From Leptolyngbya sp. Heron Island J (GTDB lineage Bacteria; Cyanobacteriota; Cyanobacteriia; Phormidesmidales; Phormidesmidaceae): 64,000 nucleotides of DNA. This document shows positions 8,591 to 17,850 of the stretch, in pieces. The stretch is taken from assembly GCF_000482245.1 (NCBI RefSeq), contig NZ_AWNH01000045.1, positions 1-64,000 of the forward strand, read 5' to 3'. The notes under the pieces are model-generated. The model was not told the origin of the DNA. It saw only the letters and a program-made list of their open reading frames with translations, and ran no database searches. Both the position numbers and the translations under genes were made by a program. Each line of letters begins with the position of its first letter. Position 1 is the stretch's first letter.

Positions 8591-9766
8591 ATGACTGCCA
8601 CGATATCAGCCCCATCCAAGCAAATGGATGACTCCAAGCATGGCTTACCTGTAACCATCATTACTGGCTTTTTAGGTAGTGGCAAAACCACCTTGCTCAA
8701 CCATATCTTGACCAATCAAGACGGGCTTAAAACAGCGGTGCTAGTCAATGAGTTTGGGGAGGTCGGTATTGATAACGACCTGCTCGTCACAACAGGGGAC
8801 GACACCATGGTGGAACTCAATAACGGCTGCATTTGTTGCACCATCAATAATGACCTGTTGGAGGCGGTTTACAAGATACTCGAACGTAGAGACAAAATTG
8901 ATTATCTAGTCGTCGAGACCACTGGTCTAGCCGATCCCTTACCTGTAGCCCTGACATTTCTTGGCACTGAGCTACGGGATCTAACTCGATTGGACTCCAT
9001 TGTGACGCTGGTGGATGCAGAAAACTACAGTGTTGATTTGTTCAACAGCCAAGCAGCCTACAATCAAATCGCCTACGGCGATATTATCTTGCTCAACAAA
9101 ACAGACCTGGTAGATGAAGGCGATTTGGATTCGTTAGAGCTGAAAGTTCGGGACATTAAAGAAGGGGCTCGCATTTTACGGACCAATCAATCTCAGGTTC
9201 CCTTGCCACTGATTTTGAGTGTAGGTTTGTTTGAATCCGATAAGTATTTTGAGCCCAATGAAAATGAAAAGGAGGCTCACCACGGTCATGACCATGGACA
9301 TTCAGCCCACGACCATCATGATCACGAGCATGATCACGGACATTCAGCCCACGACCATCATGATCATTCCAACTGTGATCATGACCATGACCATAGCGAA
9401 CATGAGCACGAGCATGGCCATGACCACAGCCACTCTCATCTAGATGTAGATGGGTTTACATCGATCTCCATTGAGCGAGATCAACCTTTAGCCATCCGCA
9501 AATTTCAGTCTTTCTTGGACAATAAGCTGCCAGAAAATATCTTTCGAGCTAAGGGCATTTTGTGGTTTGACGAAAGTGAAAAGCGTCATATCTTCCATCT
9601 CAGCGGTAAGCGCTTCTCCCTGGAGGATGAAGAGTGGAATGGCCGAGTTCGCAAAACTCAGTTGGTGTTAATCGGCCAGAATCTTGATCATGATGTGTTA
9701 GAAGCTGAAATTGAAAAATGCTTTTGTCTAGAATCTAACAAGCGTGGCAGAGGGTTTGGGGACTAG
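8591..9766 (+). CDS. CobW/COG0523-family metal-chaperone GTPase with His-rich loop
   Basis: A 391-residue G3E GTPase. Walker [10 protein letters not shown] lies near residues 26-34, the metal-binding CxCC-type motif GCICC near 80-84, and the NKTD guanine-specificity motif near 175. Between the GTPase and the C-terminal CobW domain (about residues 295-385) lies a loop of about 55 residues that is nearly half His with Asp and Glu, a likely Zn/Ni/Co reservoir. COG0523 proteins deliver metals, often zinc; no clear Zur-type palindrome was found upstream. The last base of its TAG stop is the first base of the dtd GTG start, so the two are translationally coupled. Confidence 0.92.
   Translation: MTATISAPSKQMDDSKHGLPVTIITGFLGSGKTTLLNHILTNQDGLKTAVLVNEFGEVGIDNDLLVTTGDDTMVELNNGCICCTINNDLLEAVYKILERRDKIDYLVVETTGLADPLPVALTFLGTELRDLTRLDSIVTLVDAENYSVDLFNSQAAYNQIAYGDIILLNKTDLVDEGDLDSLELKVRDIKEGARILRTNQSQVPLPLILSVGLFESDKYFEPNENEKEAHHGHDHGHSAHDHHDHEHDHGHSAHDHHDHSNCDHDHDHSEHEHEHGHDHSHSHLDVDGFTSISIERDQPLAIRKFQSFLDNKLPENIFRAKGILWFDESEKRHIFHLSGKRFSLEDEEWNGRVRKTQLVLIGQNLDHDVLEAEIEKCFCLESNKRGRGFGD
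9296..9366 (+). repeat. 42-bp direct repeat encoding the His-rich loop
   Basis: A 29-base block beginning GGACATTCAGCCCACGACCA occurs at 9296-9324 and again at 9338-9366, exactly 42 bases apart, inside the CobW-type gene. It encodes a 14-residue unit ending in HSAHDHHDH and suggests expansion of the metal-binding loop by tandem duplication. Confidence 0.85.
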
Positions 9767-10215
9767 TGCGCGTTGTTATTCAGCGGGTTACAACCTCCCA
9801 AGTAGTTATAGACAGCCAGGTGATGGGTCGTATTGGCCAAGGCCTGAATCTGTTGGTGGGGATCGCTGAAACCGATACAGAAGCAGAACTAGATTGGATG
9901 GTATAGAAGTGCCTATCCCTTAGGCTATTTCCGGCTGACGAGTCTGGTCGATTTGATTTATCAATTCAGGACATTCAGGGATCGTTATTGGTGATTAGCC
10001 AATTCACGCTCTATGGGGACTGCCGTAAGGGTCGACGTCCTTCATTTGTTCGAGCAGCTCCACCCGCCCAAGCCGTTAAGCTATATGAACAGTTTGTAGC
10101 GAAACTCCAACAGAGTGGGTTAAACGTAGAGACAGGGCAATTTGGTGCTCACATGCAAGTCACCATTGACAATGATGGCCCGGTAACTTTGGTGTTAGAA
10201 CGAGATGCCGGGTAG
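9766..10215 (+). pseudogene. dtd: D-aminoacyl-tRNA deacylase (Dtd) reading frame interrupted by an in-frame TAG
   Basis: Dtd hydrolyses D-amino acids from tRNA. A single frame of 149 sense codons, starting GTG at 9766, reads [18 protein letters not shown] through to the end and keeps both active-site motifs, SQFTLYGD and NDGPVT. It is broken only by a TAG at 9904-9906 (codon 47), where relatives usually have a basic or polar residue before KCL.LRLFP. No frameshift is present: both sides are in one frame. It may be a recent nonsense mutation, a sequencing error, or a read-through codon. The start overlaps the CobW-gene stop by one base. Confidence 0.85.
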
Positions 10216-10471
10216 TCTAAATTTGGTACTGACCGGCATGTTGCGATCGCACAGACATCAATTTGTCAGAGTGTATCGGGGGACCCAAGGGGGATCGTTA
10301 TTCTCTAGTCGAAAGAGTCACTACATAAGTAATACAGATAACGTGACACTTTATTTTCTTTTAATGCGATTGTGCAGGTTCCGGTGTCCCTTGATAAGGT
10401 AAAGAAACATTAAGCAGACTAGCAATCATCCATAGAGACGATGCCGGAGTACAACTATCCCAATTCCCTTT

Positions 10472-11245
10472 ATGCTGCACAGTATTAATCCAATGTCCTC
10501 GTTTCAAGCACCTTCTAGGCAGGTGTTGTTCTGTGATTTTGATGGTCCGATTGTGGATGTTTCAGAGCGCTACTATCGCACTTATCGGTTGGGTCTTTCG
10601 ACTCTGGAGGCAAGCCATCAGGAAAAGCACGGTGAAGTACTATCACTGCAAGTGCTGGCTAAAAATCAGTTTTGGGCTATGAAACGAAATCGTGTAGCCG
10701 ATACTGACATTGCGATTCGCTCCGGCGTACCGACGAGCCTAGTGGAAACATTTTTACAGCAGGTTCAGCGTATTGTGAACCATCCTCACCTACTGCAGTG
10801 GGATGCGTTACAACCCGGTGCTGACAGGGCCATCCATCAGCTCAGACAGATGGGCATACGACTAGTATTAGTTACACTGCGTCATCCGCGTCAGGTACAA
10901 GCGTTTTTACAATCCCATGATCTTAGTCAGTATGTTGATGAGATCTTTGGGGCATCGGATATGAATGCAGCTCATCTCAACCGGGCTGAGCAAAAGGTAA
11001 CGTTGTTGGAGCGCGCGATCGCAGCGCAGCGTGGTCAAGGCTATCAGACAGAGCCTACCTGCATGATTGGGGATACCGAGGCAGATATTATTGCTGGGCA
11101 GCGAGCTGGGATCACCACCGTAGCCTTAACCAGCGGCGTTCGTAGCCATGCTTATCTTGAACGCTATCAACCCACATCGATTGAATCGAATTTACTTAAG
11201 GCTGTGCAAAGCAGGCACATGACTCAAGTTTTGCAGGCAGCCTAA
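10472..11245 (+). CDS. HAD-superfamily hydrolase (phosphoglycolate-phosphatase-like)
   Basis: A 257-residue HAD hydrolase with an inserted helical cap (about residues 35-105). Motif I is DFDGPIVD (nucleophile Asp22, Asp24), motif II the Thr in LVLVTLRHP, motif III a Lys near EQKVTLL, and motif IV GDTEADI. The substrate is not predictable; small phosphate esters are typical. An alternative ATG at 10493 gives a 250-residue product; no ribosome-binding site decides between them. It converges with mreD. Confidence 0.85.
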   Translation: MLHSINPMSSFQAPSRQVLFCDFDGPIVDVSERYYRTYRLGLSTLEASHQEKHGEVLSLQVLAKNQFWAMKRNRVADTDIAIRSGVPTSLVETFLQQVQRIVNHPHLLQWDALQPGADRAIHQLRQMGIRLVLVTLRHPRQVQAFLQSHDLSQYVDEIFGASDMNAAHLNRAEQKVTLLERAIAAQRGQGYQTEPTCMIGDTEADIIAGQRAGITTVALTSGVRSHAYLERYQPTSIESNLLKAVQSRHMTQVLQAA

Positions 11246-11345
11246 AACCAGCAGTCATTTCATTCCTAGGGCAATATTTTAGAAAACCATTAATCTGGAC
11301 TGGCAGTTTAAAATTAAACGAAAAAAAGGAGCTGAGCACACCAAG

Positions 11346-11900
11346 TTATCTTTTCCACCAGCGGTGCAGTGGATAATACAGCGCTGGTGTCCAAAGACTA
11401 CTGAGGATAGCTGAACTGAGGGCAACGCGCTGATGGATACGCCAAATTTGCCAGAGACTCAGATAGGGTGAATCAGGCCAAAGCAAGTGGCGAGCACTCA
11501 TTTGCAGGGCTATGACGGTAGCAGCAACCACAGCCATACCAAAGACAATAAAGGCAATCAGAACAACATTTTCTTGAATGATGCGTTGACGCTGAAGACG
11601 GGCAGTCAACATGCCAATAATGGCCAGACTCAAGGCATGGGTAGGAAAGGGCCCTGTCAGACCATCTTGTAATAGACCTAAAACAATACCTGCGATCGCA
11701 CTATCAAAAATGGGGTGATGGATACTCCAAATCACAACCCATATCAGCAACCAGTTAGGGGAAACACCTAGGAGTTCAATTCCAGGGAACCGCATCGGTG
11801 ATAAAAGTAAGCAAAGCAATCCCGACCCCACCACAATTAAGACATTGAGGCACGTTTTTTGAAAATCGGAAAGGGTTTCCTTGCCTTTAGATGCAGTCAT
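11346..11900 (-). CDS. mreD: Rod shape-determining protein MreD
   Basis: A hydrophobic protein of 184 residues with about five predicted membrane spans and the MreD-type PNWLLIWVVIW and LGLLQDGLTGPFPTHALSL segments (the latter is the conserved G-x-x-x-D region). MreD is an inner-membrane part of the elongasome. It is third in a mreB-mreC-mreD operon; the gap after mreC is 16 bases. I chose the ATG at 11900 over a TTG at 11906. Confidence 0.9.
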   Translation of the reverse strand: MTASKGKETLSDFQKTCLNVLIVVGSGLLCLLLSPMRFPGIELLGVSPNWLLIWVVIWSIHHPIFDSAIAGIVLGLLQDGLTGPFPTHALSLAIIGMLTARLQRQRIIQENVVLIAFIVFGMAVVAATVIALQMSARHLLWPDSPYLSLWQIWRIHQRVALSSAILSSLWTPALYYPLHRWWKR

Positions 11901-11916
11901 CGTCAATTAGCCAAAA

Positions 11917-12708
11917 CTAGGGTAGCGACTCGCTATCTATAATTTCTGCTGGGGGAGCATTTACATCAGTTTTGGCTTCAAACGGATGAATCGTCACCCA
12001 CTCAAGGATACTGAGTGGAGCAGAAAGTTGGATAACCGCTTCAGGAGCAGGACTCTTCTTCAAATCCATACTCTCAATACGGCCAACGGGAATCCCCTGG
12101 GGAAATAAACGGCTGTAGGAAGATGTCACAATAACATCACCAGGCTTAACATCAGGCGTTGTTTCAAAAAACTGCATCACAACACGCCCATCCACATTGC
12201 CCCGTACCACACCTAGAGAACGGCTACGGCTAACTTTTACCCCCATTTGACTGGTCGGATCAGTGATTAGCAAAATCTGACTCGTATTGGGAGAAGCACT
12301 AATAACTCGACCAACCAAACCTCCTGGGCCGGTAGCCATATCTCCCTCGGTGATGCCATGTGAGCTGCCCTTATTGACGGTAATTTGCTGCCACCAATTA
12401 TCCGCACTGCGGCCAATCACAGCAGCTACTGCCACTTTGCCTTGACCATCAGCATAGTCAATATTCTCTCGCAGACTTTGGTTTTGATTTTCTAGCTCAA
12501 TAACCCGCTGCTGCAGCTCCAAAATATACGCATTTTCCAAACGTTCTGCCTGAGTTAGACCAGGTTGTAGCGGTGCCGTCAACACCTGATAAATCTCATA
12601 AATGACTGCTCCCTGACTCTGACGCATCGCCCAGGCTAAAACGATAACAAGGGTAGCAATACCTGCCCTTGTCGCGTATCTATCCCACCAGCGTCTCAGT
12701 GCAAACAT
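11917..12708 (-). CDS. mreC: Rod shape-determining protein MreC
   Basis: A 263-residue protein with a single N-terminal membrane span (about residues 12-26), a coiled coil at about 50-85 (LENAYILELQQRVIELENQ), and the periplasmic beta-rich MreC domain with NKGSSHGITEGDMA, GLVGRVI and ILLITDPTSQMGVKV. It links MreB to the peptidoglycan-synthesis machinery. The ATG at 12708 is preferred over a TTG three codons upstream. The gene is 38 bases after mreB. Confidence 0.93.
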   Translation of the reverse strand: MFALRRWWDRYATRAGIATLVIVLAWAMRQSQGAVIYEIYQVLTAPLQPGLTQAERLENAYILELQQRVIELENQNQSLRENIDYADGQGKVAVAAVIGRSADNWWQQITVNKGSSHGITEGDMATGPGGLVGRVISASPNTSQILLITDPTSQMGVKVSRSRSLGVVRGNVDGRVVMQFFETTPDVKPGDVIVTSSYSRLFPQGIPVGRIESMDLKKSPAPEAVIQLSAPLSILEWVTIHPFEAKTDVNAPPAEIIDSESLP

Positions 12709-12746
12709 AATTTGCAAACAGTAGTCATCAATCGCCTACGGAGCCT

Positions 12747-14135
<1,389 letters not shown>

Positions 14136-14501
14136 ATGAGTCTAAATGTGGTAAATCTGGTAGGCCGAGCCGGACGAGATCCTGAAGTACGTTACTTTGA
14201 GTCGGGTAATGTACTTTGCAAATTCACTATTGCCGTCAACCGACGCACTCGTAATAGTGATCAGCCGGATTGGTTTAATTTAGAGCTTTGGGGGCGTAAT
14301 GCTGAGGTCGCTGCTAACTATGTTAGAAAGGGTAGCTTAGTAGGTATAGTAGGTGCGCTTAAGCTTGATAGTTGGCAGGACCGAACAACCGGTGCGCAGC
14401 GCTCCAGCCCTGTAATTCGTGTTGAGCGACTCGATCTTCTAGGGTCCAAACGGGACAATGCAGCCCCTATGCAGGGAAATTACGATGATGAGCAGTTTTA
14501 G
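14136..14501 (+). CDS. ssb: Single-stranded DNA-binding protein
   Basis: A 121-residue OB-fold protein starting MSLNVVNLVGRAGRDPEVRY, with FTIAVNRRTR, WFNLELWGRNAEVAANYVRKGSLVGIVG and the strand VIRVERLDLLG. It coats single-stranded DNA in replication and repair. It has almost no disordered linker, and its acidic tip reads YDDEQF rather than the DDDIPF of E. coli; short cyanobacterial SSBs of this type are known. Confidence 0.93.
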   Translation: MSLNVVNLVGRAGRDPEVRYFESGNVLCKFTIAVNRRTRNSDQPDWFNLELWGRNAEVAANYVRKGSLVGIVGALKLDSWQDRTTGAQRSSPVIRVERLDLLGSKRDNAAPMQGNYDDEQF

Positions 14502-14565
14502 GTAACCCTTCATCCAAAGGAACCCCAAGAGCAAAGCTATAAGCGAGCAGTGCAGCTCAACAGCA

Positions 14566-14919
14566 TTAACTCGCTAACCGCTTGCTCCTGTCTCTTTCCT
14601 TATCACTGGCTTCCCCATCAACTTTAATATTCGCCTGAAAGCCGCACCAGGCAGATCCTGGCACCACTTCAATCTTGCCACGATTAGGGAAGTCCAATTC
14701 TTCCACAGAAGTTACACCGTTTGTGTAGAGGTACTCACGCAGAAGCTGATAGGCTTCATCCACACTTTTGACAGTGTAGTTAGCCGCATATAAATAGGGC
14801 TTTAAACGGTCGTGATTACGAGGCGCAGTTTCTCTAAAAGTTAGGCGAGTAGCCTTGTGGGAGTTATGTTGGCAGCTAATACGATACTTGATGGTGTGGC
14901 AAGCTGTGTTCGGGAACAT
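14566..14919 (-). CDS. Conserved-looking hypothetical protein
   Basis: I do not recognise this 117-residue protein. It is basic, with two Cys in the N-terminal part (residues 7 and 16), an alpha/beta-like centre (YAANYTVKSVDEAYQLLREYL), and a basic tail rich in Lys and Arg. It starts at an ATG and codon use resembles its neighbours, which supports a real gene. It converges with ssb, ending 64 bases beyond the ssb stop. No signal peptide or membrane span. Confidence 0.6.
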   Translation of the reverse strand: MFPNTACHTIKYRISCQHNSHKATRLTFRETAPRNHDRLKPYLYAANYTVKSVDEAYQLLREYLYTNGVTSVEELDFPNRGKIEVVPGSAWCGFQANIKVDGEASDKERDRSKRLAS

Positions 14920-15246
14920 TTCACTATGGAAAAACGGCGTTCTGTAAAGGCTGCCAAGACTGACAAACTAGTTAAACGAAATATAGGGGGTTTCGAGAAT
15001 ATTCTTCCTAGCACTCAATAAATGAGTACAAAACCAGTACCAATAAACGAACCCTAGTTCATATTGTCTAAAGTTGTCAAAAGTAACATTGAGTTGATGG
15101 TTACTTTTGATCACTTTTGCCGATGCACCGAGTGTTCATTATAACGTGCATTTAATTTGATATCTAGCCTTTTTGTTTGATTGGATCTCCTCACCTTAGT
15201 ATTGATTGTAATTAGATCACGACCATAGTTCTAGTATTTGGCGGTT
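14920..15246. other. Intergenic region, no gene recognised
   Basis: An AT-rich gap between two minus-strand genes. It contains a short duplicated theme (AAAAGTAACATTGAG ... GGTTACTTTTGATCACTTTTG) that could form a weak hairpin, but nothing that defines an RNA gene. Confidence 0.35.
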
Positions 15247-15783
15247 TTAGTGTTTATCCTTTCTGGATTTAAGACTGTGGGTCAAATGTAGGCCAACGTA
15301 ATAGCTAGCAATAGCGAGCACAATGCCAACGATAGTGCTGCCTGTGAGTAGAGCAATAGTGATGTCAAAGCCCAGGCTCATCCACTCTTGAGGAGAACGA
15401 CTAGCCAGGACTGTTTCAGTGGATTGTCCAAGAATGAGACGGCCAATTTTATAGTTGAAAGCATAAATAGGAACGTAGGTGAAAGGATTGCTAATCCATG
15501 TTCCTGCCGCGGCTACAAGCTTATTCCCACGGACAGCCGCTGCGATCGCAATACCAATAATTGTCTGTAACCCAAACAGGGGATAGCTACCGGCGAAAAC
15601 CCCTGCTGCTAGACCTCTCGCGATAGCTCTGGGATGGCCTCGGAGACGGATAAAACGAATATAGATATATCTAAACAGACGCTGAAGTTTTGCTCGTTTA
15701 CGACGTGTAGGAAAATGTGATCTTTTGTGAGATCGAGAGGGGCTGGATTGTTTGTAGTCAAAATGACCGTTGGGAGCCGCCAC
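15247..15783 (-). CDS. DUF2062 membrane protein
   Basis: A 178-residue protein with a very basic N-terminus (residues 14-45), then the DUF2062 pattern: GHPRAIARGLAAGVFAGSYPLFGLQT, a hydrophobic span, and AAGTWISNPFTYVPIYAFNYKIG. A second span lies near residues 140-165. DUF2062 proteins are small inner-membrane proteins of unknown function, sometimes fused to glycosyltransferases. GTG start. It is divergent from mnmE. Confidence 0.85.
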   Translation of the reverse strand: MAAPNGHFDYKQSSPSRSHKRSHFPTRRKRAKLQRLFRYIYIRFIRLRGHPRAIARGLAAGVFAGSYPLFGLQTIIGIAIAAAVRGNKLVAAAGTWISNPFTYVPIYAFNYKIGRLILGQSTETVLASRSPQEWMSLGFDITIALLTGSTIVGIVLAIASYYVGLHLTHSLKSRKDKH

Positions 15784-15950
15784 GGCTGGATTCCTTATAA
15801 GTGATTCTGTAATGAGGCAGGGCCGCCGTCTAATCGGCTACTAGCATCAATTATGACAACATAGGCAATTTTGGTCATTCCTGATGGGCCTGATGGGGAG
15901 GCGGCATAGGGTATCGTTACAACTTGAGACCGCACTCCAGGAGCAAATAC

Positions 15951-17330
15951 GTGATAGAGGCAGGAGCAAAAATTATCCAGGGGGAGACGATTGCTGCGAT
16001 CGCAACTGCGATTGTGCCTCAGCAGGGCAGTGTCGGCATTGTGCGGCTATCGGGCACCACCGCTATAACCATTGCTCAGGGATTATTCCAGACATCAGCC
16101 TCTTGGGAGAGCCATCGTATTCTCTATGGTTACATTACCCATCCTGATACCCAACAAACTATTGACGAAGTACTGCTGCTGCTAATGCAATCCCCTCGCT
16201 CCTACACCCGTGAAGACGTGGTGGAGTTTCACTGTCACGGTGGCATCATGGCAGTGCAACAGGTGCTGCAGCTATGTATTGCCCAGGGGGCACGCCTGGC
16301 AGAACCTGGGGAATTTACCCTAAGAGCATTTCTCAATGGTCGTTTAGATTTGACCCAGGCCGAGGGTATTGCTGATTTGGTCGGGGCCCAATCGCCTCAA
16401 GCTGCGCAAGCCGCCCTTGCGGGCATTCAAGGCAAACTCACTAAGGTAATTCGACACTGTCGTAGCCGTTGTTTAGATGTACTGGCTGAAGTGGAAGCTC
16501 GCATTGATTTTGCGGATGATCTGCCCCCGTTAGACGAAGGGAGTATACGCTTACAGCTAGAGGATATTCTGGCCGAAGTTGGGCAAATTTTGTCAACAGC
16601 ACATCAGGGCGAACTGCTGCGTACAGGACTCAAGGTGGCGATTGTTGGTCAGCCCAATGTGGGGAAATCCAGTTTACTCAATGCCTGGAGCCGTTGCGAT
16701 CGCGCCATTGTAACAGCCTTACCAGGAACTACTCGCGATGTCGTCGAATCTCAGCTAGTGGTGGGGGGAATTCCCGTTCAGGTACTGGATACGGCTGGGA
16801 TTCGAGATGCCACCGACCAAGTAGAGCAGCTTGGAATTGAACGGTCGCAGACAGCAGCTCAAAGTGCCGATTTGGTGTTGCTGACCCTGGATGGAACCCT
16901 AGGTTGGACTGGAGCCGAAGCCACTCTTTACAACGACATCCGACACAAGCCTCACATTCTAGTCGTCAACAAAGTGGACTTAGGTGCTCCAGTGAACCTG
17001 CCTCAGTTTGATGCACCCATGGTAGAAACAGCCGCAGCTCAGGGTCAGGGAATTGAGGATTTAGAGAACGCCATTCTCAAGATCGTGCAAGCAGGTGACG
17101 TCAGCGCTGCCAATTTGGACCTGGCTATTAATCAGCGTCAGGCTGCTGCCCTGACGCGTGCCCATAGCTCACTGCAACAGGTGGAAGCAACCATTGAGGC
17201 ACAGCTGCCGCTAGATTTTTGGACCATCGACCTTCGGGATACGATTCACGCTCTGGGGGAAGTCACAGGGGAAGAAATGACTGAGTCTATGTTGGATGAG
17301 ATTTTTAGTCGTTTTTGTATTGGCAAATAA
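15951..17330 (+). CDS. mnmE: tRNA modification GTPase MnmE
   Basis: Works with MnmG to put a (carboxymethyl)aminomethyl group on U34 of certain tRNAs, improving decoding. The 459-residue chain shows the N-terminal folate-binding domain ([24 protein letters not shown]), the helical domain, G1 [14 protein letters not shown]2/G3 LPGTTRDVV and DTAGIRD, G4 NKVD, and the C-terminal FCIGK with the catalytic Cys. I chose GTG at 15951 because an AGGAG at 15939-15943 stands seven bases before it; a TTG at 15924 is in frame but lacks such a site. Confidence 0.96.
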   Translation: MIEAGAKIIQGETIAAIATAIVPQQGSVGIVRLSGTTAITIAQGLFQTSASWESHRILYGYITHPDTQQTIDEVLLLLMQSPRSYTREDVVEFHCHGGIMAVQQVLQLCIAQGARLAEPGEFTLRAFLNGRLDLTQAEGIADLVGAQSPQAAQAALAGIQGKLTKVIRHCRSRCLDVLAEVEARIDFADDLPPLDEGSIRLQLEDILAEVGQILSTAHQGELLRTGLKVAIVGQPNVGKSSLLNAWSRCDRAIVTALPGTTRDVVESQLVVGGIPVQVLDTAGIRDATDQVEQLGIERSQTAAQSADLVLLTLDGTLGWTGAEATLYNDIRHKPHILVVNKVDLGAPVNLPQFDAPMVETAAAQGQGIEDLENAILKIVQAGDVSAANLDLAINQRQAAALTRAHSSLQQVEATIEAQLPLDFWTIDLRDTIHALGEVTGEEMTESMLDEIFSRFCIGK

Positions 17331-17379
17331 TGATTAGGGATGACTCATATTAAATCTGGGCGTTAGTGAGGCAGGAAAA

Positions 17380-17763
17380 GTGGGCAGTATTCACCCAATT
17401 AAAATTCAAGACGCGTTCATAACGCTTGCCCATGAAGATCTACAGACTCTGGTGGAGTTTTATCAAGGTCTATTGGGTCAACCCCCTCAGGTTTATATAC
17501 CTCAGCGCTATGGGGAATTTGGGCTGCCAGGGCTCAAGCTGGCGTTGTTTAAACCGAGCGATATTCAAGAATTTGCCGGGTCAGCAGCCAGTATGAGCAT
17601 GTGTGTAGAGGTGGAGGATTTGGAGGATGCGATCGCAACTCTGACACAGCTCGGCTACCCACCATCGGATAATATTATCCATACCAGCCACGGGCAAGAA
17701 ATCTACGCCTACGACCCTGCTGGCAACCGCCTGATTCTGCATCAGTCTCCTAAGGTCGTATGA
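17380..17763 (+). CDS. VOC-superfamily (glyoxalase/dioxygenase-fold) protein
   Basis: A 127-residue protein with paired beta-alpha-beta-beta-beta modules: DAFITLAHEDLQTLVEFYQGLLGQPP at the start and EIYAYDPAGNRLILHQ at the end. These are typical of the glyoxalase/bleomycin-resistance/dioxygenase fold. His and Glu residues suitable for a metal site are partly present, but the substrate cannot be named. GTG start with a GCAGGA-type site just upstream; it lies 49 bases after mnmE and may share its transcript. Confidence 0.78.
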   Translation: MGSIHPIKIQDAFITLAHEDLQTLVEFYQGLLGQPPQVYIPQRYGEFGLPGLKLALFKPSDIQEFAGSAASMSMCVEVEDLEDAIATLTQLGYPPSDNIIHTSHGQEIYAYDPAGNRLILHQSPKVV

Positions 17764-17850
17764 AAATCACCAAAGATACTGGTTGGTCCCTGACCATCCA
17801 ACTTTGAGGAGCTGTAGTTATGAGACACTCAACATCTAAAACATTTGCCG

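Noticed and set aside
10205-10402. 65-codon ORF after dtd
   Set aside because: It begins inside the dtd 3' end, has no recognisable pattern, no ribosome-binding site and low-complexity ending; treated as chance.
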